Position numbers and translations under genes: made by a program. From GCA-002726655 sp046582185 (lineage in GTDB: Bacteria; Pseudomonadota; Gammaproteobacteria; Pseudomonadales; Azotimanducaceae): 64,000 bases of DNA. A model generated the notes under the pieces. It did not search any database. It worked only from the letters and a program-made list of their open reading frames with translations, and had not been told where the DNA came from. The stretch covers positions 62,001 to 126,000 of the forward strand of contig JAYGEX010000019.1 in the NCBI GenBank assembly GCA_046582185.1, written 5' to 3'. Below are positions 51,222 through 60,541 of this stretch, piece by piece. Positions within the stretch are counted from its first letter, which is position 1, and every line of letters starts with the position of its first letter.

Positions 51222-53009
51222 CTAGGCCGGATTAATAACGGTAAGAAATGTAGCGCCGTATTTTTCTAACTTTCTGTCTCCGACGCCCGATAGCCGGGCA
51301 AATTCCTCGAGATCCTTTGGCAACAGACCTGCCATTGCCTGCAAGGTACTATCATGAAAGATTACATATGGTGGAACGCCCTGACTCTCCGCAAGCTCTC
51401 GCCGACATTCCCGTAGGGCCTCCCACAAACCTATGTCGATATCATCCGGCAGCAGTGCAGTGGTCTGTTTCTTGACTGACTTTTGTGCGACATCTCTTCG
51501 CAGCTCTACGGTTTCTTCACCTTTAAGAAGTGCTCTGCATTTTTGCTCGAGCTTGATGCCACCAAAACGATCGAGGTCAACGCTAATGTATCCCCGGGCC
51601 ATCAGTTGCCGAAAGACCGAGCGCCATTGATTGCCATCCAGATCTTTGCCGATGCCGTAAGTAGGTATTTGGTGATGGTCGAACTGAAAAATCTTAGCGT
51701 TCTCCGAGCCTCGAAGCACGTCAATCAAATGGTTAACGCCAAACCTTTGTCCAGTCCTGTAGACAACGCTGAGTGCTTTGCGCGCAGCTTCCGTGCCGTC
51801 CCAGGTATTTACGGGCGACAGGCAAGTATCGCAATTGCCGCATTTTTCCGGTGACGACTCGTCAAAATAGTGAAGCAGGGCATGTCTGCGGCAGGAAGTG
51901 ATTTCGCATAGTCCCAACATGGCATTGAGTCGATGCTGCTCCACTCTCTTGTGTTCTTCACTGCCATCTGAATTTTCGAGCATTTGCCTTAGTTTGATCA
52001 CATCCTGCAGGCCATAGACCATCCATGCATCAGCAGTCGCGCCATCTCGGCCAGCTCGACCTGTTTCCTGGTAATAGGATTCGATGGTCTTGGGCAGGTC
52101 CAGGTGTGCCACAAATCTTACGTCGGGTTTGTCGATTCCCATGCCAAAGGCGATTGTCGCGACGATGATTACCGCGTCTTCCCGCAAGAATTTTGATTGG
52201 TTTGTCGCGCGTATATCGGTGCTGAGTCCTGCGTGATAAGGCAGGGCGTTGAAACCTTGCTGCTGTAACCAATGAGCAGTCTCTTCCGTTTTTTTCCGCG
52301 ACAAACAATAGATAATACCAGCATCCTGTGGATGTTCATCCTTAAGAAATCGTAGTAGTTGATTTCGCGGGTTGTCTTTAATGGCTATGGTGTAGCGAAT
52401 ATTGGGCCGGTCGAACCCCGCCAGATATTGCCCGGCGTTTCCTAATTCCAGCCTGGAAATTATCTCTTCTCGTGTTCTGGCATCAGCTGTTGCGGTCAGG
52501 GCAATACGCGGGATCTCAGGAAATTCCGTGTGTAGCAAATTCAATGACAAATAGTCTGATCGAAAAGCATGTCCCCACTGGGATACGCAATGGGCTTCGT
52601 CGATGGCAAATAGACTAATGTTTATCTCTTTGAGCAGAGACAGGGTTCGTTCCTGAATCAGGCGCTCGGGAGCGATGTATAACAGGTCTATTTCACCTGC
52701 CAGCAATGAATCTTCGATTTCGCTGACACTTCTTGCGTCCAATGTTGAATTCAGGAAATTTGCACGAACACCCAGCTCCGTTAAGGAATCAACCTGATCT
52801 TTCATCAGTGCGATCAAAGGAGATATAACAATGCCACAGCCTTTCCGAACAATGGCGGGAATTTGATAACACAGGGACTTACCACCACCGGTAGGCATTA
52901 ATACCAGGGCATCATCCCCGGCAATCAGTGATTCGATTATGTCACTTTGGTGAGAGCGAAATTGCTCAAATCCGAACGTGTCCTGGAGGACTGTGAGTGC
53001 GTCTGTCAT
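51222..53009 (-). CDS. recQ: ATP-dependent DNA helicase RecQ
   Basis: A 595-residue RecQ. Walker A is 'MPTGGGKSLCYQIPA', the DExH box 'AIDEAHCVSQWGHAFR', and motif VI 'YYQETGRAGRDG'. The RQC zinc site has Cys in 'GLCEITSCRRHALLHYF' and 'CGNCDTC', and the HRDC domain ends the protein ('LWEALRECRRELAESQGVPPYVIF'). It unwinds forked and recombination DNA in RecF-pathway repair. The start at 53009 gives the standard N-terminus; the frame runs upstream to 53069. Confidence 0.96.
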   Translation of the reverse strand: MTDALTVLQDTFGFEQFRSHQSDIIESLIAGDDALVLMPTGGGKSLCYQIPAIVRKGCGIVISPLIALMKDQVDSLTELGVRANFLNSTLDARSVSEIEDSLLAGEIDLLYIAPERLIQERTLSLLKEINISLFAIDEAHCVSQWGHAFRSDYLSLNLLHTEFPEIPRIALTATADARTREEIISRLELGNAGQYLAGFDRPNIRYTIAIKDNPRNQLLRFLKDEHPQDAGIIYCLSRKKTEETAHWLQQQGFNALPYHAGLSTDIRATNQSKFLREDAVIIVATIAFGMGIDKPDVRFVAHLDLPKTIESYYQETGRAGRDGATADAWMVYGLQDVIKLRQMLENSDGSEEHKRVEQHRLNAMLGLCEITSCRRHALLHYFDESSPEKCGNCDTCLSPVNTWDGTEAARKALSVVYRTGQRFGVNHLIDVLRGSENAKIFQFDHHQIPTYGIGKDLDGNQWRSVFRQLMARGYISVDLDRFGGIKLEQKCRALLKGEETVELRRDVAQKSVKKQTTALLPDDIDIGLWEALRECRRELAESQGVPPYVIFHDSTLQAMAGLLPKDLEEFARLSGVGDRKLEKYGATFLTVINPA

Positions 53010-53165
53010 GTGAGTGGGATTATATTCGATTGCTGCAAGAGATGGACAAATTATGGTGCGTGCGAGCATTAATTTCTGTGGGAGGTAGCCTTCAATGTGC
53101 GTAGTCCATGTCTTTGAGTAGCGTCGTTAAGTCGGGTTAAAGCTGGATGCTCAAACAGTGAAAAT

Positions 53166-53471
53166 CTAGGATGATGAATTTCCAAATACCTGTGTGTAAT
53201 GTTCAACCACTGGAAACGGATCATAAAAATCGTGAAGTAATGAGCGCCATTGCTGATATTCATCCGACTCCCTGAACCCGACGGTATGATCTTCGAGAGT
53301 CTGCCAGTTGACCAGCAAGATATAACGATTGGAATTTTCGAGGCACCGCAGAAGCCGGTACGAGACATAACCTTTCATACTGGAAATGATCAATTGCGCT
53401 TCATCGAAAGAAGTCTCAAATTGTTTCGTTTGATCCGGTTTTACGTCTAGTATTGCGACTTCCAATATCAT
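53166..53471 (-). CDS. Antibiotic biosynthesis monooxygenase (ABM) domain protein
   Basis: A 101-residue dimeric alpha+beta barrel (ABM) protein: 'MILEVAILDVKPDQTKQFE', 'MKGYVSYRLLRCLENSNRYILLVNWQTLEDHTVGFRES' in two parts, and 'FYDPFPVVEHY'. GGAGGTG precedes ATG 53471. Such proteins are small monooxygenases or heme-degrading relatives; this one lacks a recognisable specific active site. It follows the second VWA gene by 94 bases and may be separate from that operon. Confidence 0.88.
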   Translation of the reverse strand: MILEVAILDVKPDQTKQFETSFDEAQLIISSMKGYVSYRLLRCLENSNRYILLVNWQTLEDHTVGFRESDEYQQWRSLLHDFYDPFPVVEHYTQVFGNSSS

Positions 53472-53565
53472 TTTCACCTCCTGTTTTGGGGAATATACCC
53501 AAATTGAGTATGGTGGAACTCGCATACCGTATTCGTAGCGGTCTTCAGCATTAGCTTTATCAAAC

Positions 53566-54573
53566 TTAAAACGCGCGAAAGTCGTTTAAGCCAACAAAAG
53601 TTCCGCCATTACGTTCGCATAATGTACGCATAAGGATGGCAAACTTAATACCAGTGTTCTGATATCGCGGAGGATTAGCGAATTGAACGGGAAAGCCGAT
53701 GGCATGAATCCTGACGAGCCGGTTTCCTTCTTCGTCTTCACGGTTAATCCTGTCGATGACATCCACCACCCGTTGAATTGATCTGCCGCTAAACTCATCG
53801 CCAAATACATAGAGGCTGATTTTGCGACCCGGTCGATAAAAGGTGGAAATCGCTTTGGTAATCCCTTCCACCGGGCTGGAATTGCTGAATACACTCCACG
53901 ATCTGAGTCTATCGATAATGGCGCGCCGCCTGGCAGCGGTATCAGGAATCCAGTCGTTCGCATACTGGGAGAACATATAATTCCCCATGTCGTTCATAAT
54001 CTGTATGCCCTTCAGTTTGGGATATACGTCCAGGGTTTCAGATACCTTTTGCATCACCAGCGGCCATGCGTAGTTATACATACTTCCGGAAGTATCGATA
54101 ATGAAGATCACATATTCGCTATCAACGGGAATACCGCCAATCTTGTTATCGTCGGTATTCTTCTTGAATTCTGCCAGCAAGGTTTCCATTTCTGCTGTGA
54201 GAGATTGCTGTGCTTTTGCAAGGCGCCCCTCGATCAGATTACTGACTTTACTCTTGTCTATGGTTGCATCGTATTTCGATCGTAGTGCAGTTAAGTCAGC
54301 ATCTAGATTCGCGAGTCTGTCGAGCTCCTCCTTCTGCTTGTCCTCCTTGTGCACCATATCCCTGTTTATGGCCTTTGCTTCGCCGCGTATTTCGTTTAGT
54401 TCTTCCTGAAGCGCTGCGAGGTAAGATTCAAGGTTCTGTACTGAATCTTCAAGTGTTACCGGGTCGAATACTTTAGTGAGAACGAGCAATAAGATCAGGG
54501 CGCCAAAGCCGCAGCTAATGACATCCAGAAACGAAAGTCCAGCAGTCTCTATTTCTCCTCTCTTCCTTCTCAT
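53566..54573 (-). CDS. VWA protein with ExbD/MotB-like membrane anchor (second copy)
   Basis: A 335-residue inner-membrane protein. The N-terminal helix 'LSFLDVISCGFGALILLLVL' carries Asp17 at the start of the membrane segment, as ExbD/TolR/MotB do. A coiled coil follows (about 38-140), then a VWA domain with MIDAS D160-x-S162-x-S164 ('FIIDTSGSM'). The VWA part faces the periplasm if topology follows ExbD. It is paralogous to the gene just upstream (54646-55740) and follows the channel gene in the same run. It probably forms the B subunit of a proton channel whose VWA domain binds or moves a partner. Confidence 0.8.
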   Translation of the reverse strand: MRRKRGEIETAGLSFLDVISCGFGALILLLVLTKVFDPVTLEDSVQNLESYLAALQEELNEIRGEAKAINRDMVHKEDKQKEELDRLANLDADLTALRSKYDATIDKSKVSNLIEGRLAKAQQSLTAEMETLLAEFKKNTDDNKIGGIPVDSEYVIFIIDTSGSMYNYAWPLVMQKVSETLDVYPKLKGIQIMNDMGNYMFSQYANDWIPDTAARRRAIIDRLRSWSVFSNSSPVEGITKAISTFYRPGRKISLYVFGDEFSGRSIQRVVDVIDRINREDEEGNRLVRIHAIGFPVQFANPPRYQNTGIKFAILMRTLCERNGGTFVGLNDFRAF

Positions 54574-54645
54574 CTTTCTGTTCTCATGTCTCTATTTTTC
54601 TCGTCTTTCCATTTTCTTCTGTTGATTCTTGTCTCTCTATTAAGA

Positions 54646-55740
54646 TCAGGGCCAGTCCTTCGGCGGCGCTAAAAATGAACCGCCTGTCATCTGTGCCAAA
54701 CGCCAGAAAGAAGGTGCGGCAATAGGGTCACCTTCCATGGGAAACAAGATTACGTTGATTGGGCTTGCATTAGGCAGCTCTTTTAGCGCGCTTCCAAACA
54801 GCGCCACCCGGCCTCGGCTGCTAATGGCACTCCCCTTGGGCTCAGCTAAGCCGAGGGTTGGCAGGCTGTCCGTAATAAGGAATATATTGTCGGGTTCCGG
54901 TTCCATCCTTCTGGCCGCTGCAAAGGGATGGTGAAGTGATGTGCCACCCTGTGGAATGACTTTCTTCAGGTTCTTCAGAACAAGATCGGTATCTTCTTTT
55001 TCGATTACGCGGAGCCATTCCGTCTGTGTACCGCTGATTGCAGGTTTTGCTTCGCTATTAAAAGTGAACAGTTGAAAGTGTGCATCTTTAGGCATATTTG
55101 CCGTAATCCACTCCACCGTCGCGATTGCTCGTTGCCACTTCTCTGATTGCAGGATCTGCGCGTCCGGGAGATTACGCCGCCGAATGACATTGACGATGGT
55201 TTTGTCCAGCATACTTGCCGAGGCGTCCAATAGAATAAGTATGTGTTGGCCACCGATTTTAAGACCAGTGAGATATTGCCGATCACCGTCCCCCTGAAAT
55301 GAGCGCACGCTGGTGCCACTTGTTTCAGCTCCGGCAACGCTGCCTTTGAGGCTGGCAGCCTCTTCTTCAAGGAGTTTAAGCTCTGATTTAAGGGCTTCGA
55401 TATTTTTATCCCGGCTGGCACCCGACTGGGCGAGTTCAATAATTTTGGCCTGCACTTCCTTGATAGATTTGATAATTTCAAGGACCAATGCTTCAGTGGT
55501 GATGATCTCATCGTCAGTTTTAGTAATAGTGTTTCTGAGTTCGATCAGATTGAGCGTTTCGTCTTTAACTTCCTCTTCAACTTTTGCCACTTCTGCCATT
55601 AATTGCGCGTTGAATTCCTGGGGAGTGGTCTCGGTTGAATGGTTGATGACGATAAAGATCAATATGACCGCCCCAAAACCGCAAGACATAATGTCCAGAA
55701 AGGCCAGGCTGGAAACATTGAGGTTTCGACGCTTGGCCAT
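54646..55740 (-). CDS. VWA protein with ExbD/MotB-like membrane anchor (first copy)
   Basis: A 364-residue paralogue of the next gene. 'LAFLDIMSCGFGAVILIFIV' has Asp16 at the membrane entry, and both copies share the pattern FLD-[IV]-[MI]-SCGFGA. A long coiled coil (about 42-135) leads to a VWA domain with MIDAS D172-x-S174-x-S176 ('ILLDASASM') and a later Thr in 'PQGGTSLHHPF'. The Cys/Gly motif after the Asp is shared by the pair and not part of ordinary ExbD. The two may form a heterodimer in a 5:2-type channel. The next gene begins 72 bases downstream. Confidence 0.8.
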   Translation of the reverse strand: MAKRRNLNVSSLAFLDIMSCGFGAVILIFIVINHSTETTPQEFNAQLMAEVAKVEEEVKDETLNLIELRNTITKTDDEIITTEALVLEIIKSIKEVQAKIIELAQSGASRDKNIEALKSELKLLEEEAASLKGSVAGAETSGTSVRSFQGDGDRQYLTGLKIGGQHILILLDASASMLDKTIVNVIRRRNLPDAQILQSEKWQRAIATVEWITANMPKDAHFQLFTFNSEAKPAISGTQTEWLRVIEKEDTDLVLKNLKKVIPQGGTSLHHPFAAARRMEPEPDNIFLITDSLPTLGLAEPKGSAISSRGRVALFGSALKELPNASPINVILFPMEGDPIAAPSFWRLAQMTGGSFLAPPKDWP

Positions 55741-55881
55741 GCTAGCTGGTTCCTGACGGTAAAGTACATGATTCTAACAAAATTCGCAGAATCAAAATAT
55801 TGTTAGTTATAGATAACAATCCCTGGTGTGGGGGCATCGGAATCGCGCTCGAACACCGGTGGTTTTGGTTTACAGGCAACA

Positions 55882-57225
55882 TTAGCTAACCGCTATTAGG
55901 GTAATGGTGAGGTCGCCGATGGTAATGATGTCACCGGCTTTTAACGAGTCCTTGCTCACTGGCACTTCACCGTTGACCAGGAAGCTATCTGCCAGGTGGA
56001 CATCCATTTGCAAGCTGTCTCCCCTGGGAAAGAGTGTACATAAGGCGTGCTCGGGGTCGTTAGCGATGCTTGTGGTGCCATCTTCGGCACTAGCTTCCAC
56101 TTTAGCCAAGCCAAAGGAGCGTCCGATGGCAACTGCATGGCTCTCGATCAACAGATGTGTAGCCAACCCGGAAACTGACGCAGCATTTACTGGTTTGTGC
56201 GGGCGGTGAGTTCCCTTCTGGCTGGATGGCAGACTGATGACGTGGCTGATGGCGCCGTCCTTGGGGATAATATTGTCTGCGCGTGTAAGTGCGTTGGTGA
56301 TTGATTGCTGCGGCCTTGCTTCGATGATTTCAATACTCTTGATGAGTCCAAGTGAATCCTTAAGCCCCGGAAACCCCGTGAAGTGATGGGACAAGATCAG
56401 TGATGCGGGTTCTCCCTCTGGTATCTGAGCACGAACTGTCTGCACAATCTGCGGGTAGAGCTGCATACAGGCTGTCATAAGTTGATCGTTGGAGATTGCA
56501 ACCGCGTGGCTGATCTCTCCCAGATCAAGTTCGAAGGTATTACTCCGCTCATCGCCCAGATTACTGATCCATTTTGGCAGTTGATTAAACAAAGCCTGTT
56601 CACTACCTGCTTCGTACATTGGGTCAAAGCGGGATGTCTGGATGAATTGGTCTGCGATGATGTTGGCCCATCGATCCCAAAGTGTAAAAATTCCGGTCTC
56701 GGCAATGGTAATAACTTCCTTTCGCTTAAGTGTCGAGCCCATGCTGAGGGTGGTGAGTGTAACCCTATGTAGATGTATATCCAGATGCAGGCAAGTCTGC
56801 CTGATATCTTGTTCACTTGCGGCGATGACCGATGAATCCACGACGCCGGTGACAGGAATGCCACATTCTTTTACCATGCCTAACAGCAGGCCTAGTTGTT
56901 GGTGGTCATAAAATGCAGGCACCAACAAAATTACACTGTCGATTTTATCTTTCAGGAGTAACCACAGTGATTCCAGGTGCGCGAATGCCAGGTCGGCATG
57001 ATGGCGAATTTCATGGGTGCTGTTTGGGATTGGATCGGTATTTAACTGATTCCAGAATTTATTGTTGGTCCAGCGTGGTAGCAATCTGGCATTGCGTAAT
57101 GCCTCTTCACCTACTAAAAGTTTGTTTCCATCCAGAACCGCAAAACCTGGACTGGTGCCAAGCAATCCATTGTCCGTGGCCACCTGTATGCCAGCGTCAT
57201 TGAGTTCGATTATTCCGAGAGCCAA
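55882..57225 (-). CDS. Hsp70/actin-fold-like protein with FHA-like C-terminus
   Basis: A 447-residue cytoplasmic protein. The first 350 residues have an Hsp70/actin-like arrangement: 'GIIELNDAGIQVATDNGLL', 'VILLVPAFYDHQQLGLLLGMVKECGIPVTGVVDSSVIAA' in two parts, 'HLHRVTLTTLSMGSTLKR' and 'SLILSHHFTGFPGLKD'. It is too divergent to promise ATPase activity. The last 70 residues ('DVHLADSFLVNGEVPV', 'LKAGDIITIGDLTITL') look like the ending of an FHA domain, which reads phosphothreonine. That would fit the kinase-like gene in the cluster, yet that kinase appears inactive. It lies between the channel and the VWA genes. Confidence 0.65.
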   Translation of the reverse strand: MALGIIELNDAGIQVATDNGLLGTSPGFAVLDGNKLLVGEEALRNARLLPRWTNNKFWNQLNTDPIPNSTHEIRHHADLAFAHLESLWLLLKDKIDSVILLVPAFYDHQQLGLLLGMVKECGIPVTGVVDSSVIAASEQDIRQTCLHLDIHLHRVTLTTLSMGSTLKRKEVITIAETGIFTLWDRWANIIADQFIQTSRFDPMYEAGSEQALFNQLPKWISNLGDERSNTFELDLGEISHAVAISNDQLMTACMQLYPQIVQTVRAQIPEGEPASLILSHHFTGFPGLKDSLGLIKSIEIIEARPQQSITNALTRADNIIPKDGAISHVISLPSSQKGTHRPHKPVNAASVSGLATHLLIESHAVAIGRSFGLAKVEASAEDGTTSIANDPEHALCTLFPRGDSLQMDVHLADSFLVNGEVPVSKDSLKAGDIITIGDLTITLIAVS

Positions 57226-57290
57226 GAGCTTTGCGCCTTTGTGTAGTAGTTTGAGTTACCGATCAATATTTTTTGATCGCATTTTTCTAC

Positions 57291-58085
57291 CTAGGTTTGT
57301 AAATGCCGAACCAGACGGTTGTCGCAGTAGTCCTCGGCATCCAGAACCAGCCGCTCCTGTGACAATTGAAGTTGGTGCATCAAGAACATGATAACGATAC
57401 TGATCAGCAGAGCCACAAAGGTTGAGTTAAAGGCGACGCCAAGACTTTGGGTTACACCCGCAATGTCACCTTGTACTGCTTTGTGAGCCTGCCCAAGCGC
57501 CTCGCCGATACCACGAACCGTGCCAAGGAATCCGATGGAGGGGATTGCCCATGCAATGTAACGGATCATCGATAGTTCCGAATCCAGTCGGTCTGATTCT
57601 GAATCGCAGATGGCATGAATTGAATTGGATACATCTTGTATGTTTCGAGTGGACCGAAAGCGGTGTAATGCGGTAAGCAGTGAGCGCGGCAATAGAAATC
57701 TCTGCTGAGCTTCAGACAGTGCCTGGATAGGGCGTGAATACTCCCGTGTATCTTCTGGCAAAATACTCGTCCCCTGATTAAGTGGAATAAGATCCATCTG
57801 CAGGATTTTCCTCTCCTGAATTGCCAGCAGTGCCTTGTAAATCATCAGGGATATTGCCCAGAACATCAAGATGAAGCAGGACTCCTGTTCCAGGTCTTTT
57901 ACCACAACATAGGTCGAGCGCTGAGGTACGTAATTTGGATTGGCATTAATCTGAATGGCTTGTTCCGCAAGGATAGCTGATGCGTTTGGCCGAATAACTG
58001 AGACATAAACGGCATGCACGATGATGATCGAAATAATCAGTGAAAATAGCTGAAAGATAAATTCAACGGGTAACTGTCTCTTCAT
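57291..58085 (-). CDS. MotA/TolQ/ExbB proton-channel family protein
   Basis: A 264-residue membrane protein with helices near 8-30, 70-90, 173-198 and 216-240. The family signature is 'PSIGFLGTVRGIGEAL' (GFLGTV at 185-190), followed by 'GVAFNSTFVALLISIVIMFL' with the Thr/Ser positions that line the ion path. The extra N-terminal helix and the periplasmic-size loop between the first two helices (31-69) are longer than in ExbB. It is the A subunit expected to surround the two VWA/ExbD-like proteins encoded downstream, so proton motive force probably powers this cluster. Confidence 0.85.
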   Translation of the reverse strand: MKRQLPVEFIFQLFSLIISIIIVHAVYVSVIRPNASAILAEQAIQINANPNYVPQRSTYVVVKDLEQESCFILMFWAISLMIYKALLAIQERKILQMDLIPLNQGTSILPEDTREYSRPIQALSEAQQRFLLPRSLLTALHRFRSTRNIQDVSNSIHAICDSESDRLDSELSMIRYIAWAIPSIGFLGTVRGIGEALGQAHKAVQGDIAGVTQSLGVAFNSTFVALLISIVIMFLMHQLQLSQERLVLDAEDYCDNRLVRHLQT

Positions 58086-58105
58086 TTGTTTCTCGATATG
58101 ATCAT

Positions 58106-58459
58106 TTATATATCTACGGGGAAGGGAACAGCATTGTCGGCACTGATCTCTTCACTTGGCTGAAATAGTCTGAAAGCAGTGCCCAGGTCCCGATCTTTTA
58201 GATTGTTGCCATCGGGGATTACATTATTTGGCTGGCTCACCGCATCTTTAGTGGCGACCCTTGTACTTGCGCTCGCTTCTGCATCTTCAGGTTTGGCTTT
58301 ATTATCATCATTTTGTTCTACATCTGCTGTATCACCGGAGGCGGCACTTGTTGTAGGTTCCGTTTTAGGCGGTGCTTGTTCTCCTGCCTCTTCAGCGGTG
58401 ACAATAAGTGGCGATATCAGGCTCAGCAGAATCACAATGATTAGTAGTGAATGTCTCAT
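58106..58459 (-). CDS. Small exported acidic protein
   Basis: A 117-residue protein with a signal peptide (about 1-22, cleaved near 'LIVTAEEA') and a low-complexity Ala/Glu/Asp/Thr-rich mature part (about 25-75), then a conserved-looking end ('LGTAFRLFQPSEEISADNAVPFP'). I recognise no family. The start at 58459 overlaps the stop of the PEGA/SUMF1 gene by four bases (ATGA), so it is translationally coupled into the cluster. It might be a disordered periplasmic linker. Confidence 0.65.
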   Translation of the reverse strand: MRHSLLIIVILLSLISPLIVTAEEAGEQAPPKTEPTTSAASGDTADVEQNDDNKAKPEDAEASASTRVATKDAVSQPNNVIPDGNNLKDRDLGTAFRLFQPSEEISADNAVPFPVDI

Positions 58460-60540
58460 TCTACATACCGTGCGATTCTGAAGCCCACATCCCGCCTTGC
58501 ATCTCGACCGTAGTCCCGGAATGTCCACCTTAACTCACTAAACCTGCCGTTAGCATAGTTTGACCCACGGATTACATAATAGTCTCCGGTATCCGGGCCG
58601 CTTGGATCGATGAGTTGATCCCGTTCCAATTCGACCGAGTAGAAATCTGTGGTCCATTCTGAGACGTTTCCAGCCAGATCGTAGATGCCAAATGAATTAG
58701 CCTGGTAGGTACCCACAGGGGCTGGCCCTCGATAAGAGTCGTCCAGGCCAACGATGTGATAAGGCACCATGCCAGCGGCGGATTCGTCCGCGAAATTTCC
58801 TGCTCCACTTGGCGGCGGCATTGCGTCGCCCCACGGAAATCGTGTTGGTATTGGCCCGCTTGAATAACGCGCCGCCCATGCCCATTCCGCTTCACTGGGT
58901 AATCGATAACCTGTAGTAGCAGGCCTAATCAGGTTCCACTTTCCATTGGCCTGTTCATAAGCAACCGGTATGCTGTCTTTTAAACTTAGCCAGTTGCAAT
59001 ACTGAACGGCTGCATCCCAACTGATATTGACGACGGGTCTTTCGTCTTCGTTGAGCAAAGAACGGCCGAAAACTCCGGAATCATGGCCTGGGCGATAAGC
59101 CGTGTATTGTTTATTAGTCACCTCATTAATCCCAAGGTAATAAGCCTTTGTGAGTAGCACATCTTTTTCAATTTCGTTTGATCTACGGCCTCTGTCCCGC
59201 CTGCCTGCACCCATTGCCATTTCTCCCGGGAGTATCAACTTGAGGAGTTGGTCGCTGTGACTCTTGATGGTCTGTGGAATTGCCGCAAGCTTCGCTTCGT
59301 CTGTGGTTTGTAATGTAATCATTAATTGCTGCGAAAGGTCAGGTTGAGGCGTCACTGTCACAATGTGCGGTGCATAGCCTTCTTTTTCGATTCGTAATAC
59401 ATGCCTACTGGCGGTAAGACTAAGAATCTGCGAAGGATCTCCCGCGGAGACCCCGTCCACAAATAGCTCACCACCGGCGGGCTGTACTGATAATCTGATG
59501 CTGCCAACAATAGGCATAAGGGTCAAATTGAGGGAGATATCTTCATCTGGTTCGACCTGGAAGGTTTTTTTTACTTGTGTATATCCAGCTTTTGACAGCA
59601 AGACCTCGTAACGGTTGCCCGGTGCCAGCGTGATTGACAGAGGTGATTGCCCGCGGTATCTCTTATTGATGGTGATATTAACGCCAGCGGGGTCAGTATT
59701 AATTGAGACCTTACCATCTGATTTTGTCAGGTTTATTTCAGGTATTTGCTGGTGCTCACCATGAACAATGGCGAGTTCTGTCTGCCAAACCTTGTACCCG
59801 GGTTTCTTTATTTTGATCTGCCGGCGCCCCTCCAGGACTTCGATAGTTACTGAGGTCTGGCCTGAATCAAATGCATCCACGTAGACGGTTGCGCCTTGAG
59901 GTAAGGAGCTCAGGGTGATTTCTGCCCATGCTGGCTCCAGCTCTGCTTCTATCTGTTGCTTGATGCGTTTGCCTTCTATATCGATTTCAGTCTCGAATGG
60001 GAGGTAGCGCTTTGATCGCAGAGATATATCGTGAAGGCCGGGCTCAATCTCATCGAGCGTTAATGACATGAGGCCCATGGAATTTTCACCAGTCAAAACT
60101 GTGCCTACAGAGATCTGATCCACGAATATTTCGGTAGTGGCCTCCGGGCTGATGTTTATTACCAATATGCCAGGTAAAGGCGCCATTACAAAATCGAGGT
60201 CCTGATCTGCTGCGTCGCCTATCCCGATATCCTGATGCAGGTCATTGAATCCGGCTAGTTGCGCTGAGATCTTGTAGTCGCCAGGTAACATCAGGTACCG
60301 TTCACCCAGCCTGTAAGTAAAAAATCCGCTGGTAATTTCAAATTGTTCCGGCATAGGGATGACGTTAAATTTCACGGCCTTTGCAGTGAACATAAATAGT
60401 GCAGCCAGGGAAAGAACGAAAAAGAGGACAGCTATCGCTATGGGTAGGGGGCGCAAGGCAAGCCGTTTTTTTCGGGCGCCCGCCTCAACCCGGGTGAATG
60501 GCGTTGCTGCAATTGCTATGTTCGAATTGTCACCTGACAT
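58456..60540 (-). CDS. Membrane-anchored PEGA-repeat protein with SUMF1-like (FGE-fold) domain
   Basis: A 694-residue protein: short cytoplasmic N-terminus, one membrane helix (about 33-53), then at least four PEGA-type beta modules (about 130-415; e.g. 'GATVYVDAFDSGQTSVTIEV', 'GYKVWQTEL', 'GGELFVDGVSAGDPSQ', 'GYAPHIVTV') and a C-terminal SUMF1 domain (about 440-693: 'GYRLPSEAEWAWAARY', 'DLAGNVSEWTTDFY', 'DVGFRIARYVE'). The catalytic cysteines of true formylglycine-generating enzymes are missing, so the domain is likely structural or ligand-binding. Its periplasmic PEGA array could bind envelope polymers. It starts one base after the pseudokinase gene ends. Confidence 0.82.
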   Translation of the reverse strand: MSGDNSNIAIAATPFTRVEAGARKKRLALRPLPIAIAVLFFVLSLAALFMFTAKAVKFNVIPMPEQFEITSGFFTYRLGERYLMLPGDYKISAQLAGFNDLHQDIGIGDAADQDLDFVMAPLPGILVINISPEATTEIFVDQISVGTVLTGENSMGLMSLTLDEIEPGLHDISLRSKRYLPFETEIDIEGKRIKQQIEAELEPAWAEITLSSLPQGATVYVDAFDSGQTSVTIEVLEGRRQIKIKKPGYKVWQTELAIVHGEHQQIPEINLTKSDGKVSINTDPAGVNITINKRYRGQSPLSITLAPGNRYEVLLSKAGYTQVKKTFQVEPDEDISLNLTLMPIVGSIRLSVQPAGGELFVDGVSAGDPSQILSLTASRHVLRIEKEGYAPHIVTVTPQPDLSQQLMITLQTTDEAKLAAIPQTIKSHSDQLLKLILPGEMAMGAGRRDRGRRSNEIEKDVLLTKAYYLGINEVTNKQYTAYRPGHDSGVFGRSLLNEDERPVVNISWDAAVQYCNWLSLKDSIPVAYEQANGKWNLIRPATTGYRLPSEAEWAWAARYSSGPIPTRFPWGDAMPPPSGAGNFADESAAGMVPYHIVGLDDSYRGPAPVGTYQANSFGIYDLAGNVSEWTTDFYSVELERDQLIDPSGPDTGDYYVIRGSNYANGRFSELRWTFRDYGRDARRDVGFRIARYVE

Positions 60541-60541
60541 C

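Noticed and set aside
53566..58085. Zorya-type anti-phage defence system
   Set aside because: The channel resembles ZorA in family only. The B-like subunits have VWA instead of OmpA-like domains, and no ZorC, ZorD or ZorE genes are visible. The PEGA, SUMF1 and lipoprotein parts point to the envelope.
58456..60540. Formylglycine-generating enzyme for the sulfatase
   Set aside because: The C-terminal fold matches SUMF1 but the catalytic Cys pair is absent, and the gene is part of the envelope cluster 22 kb away.
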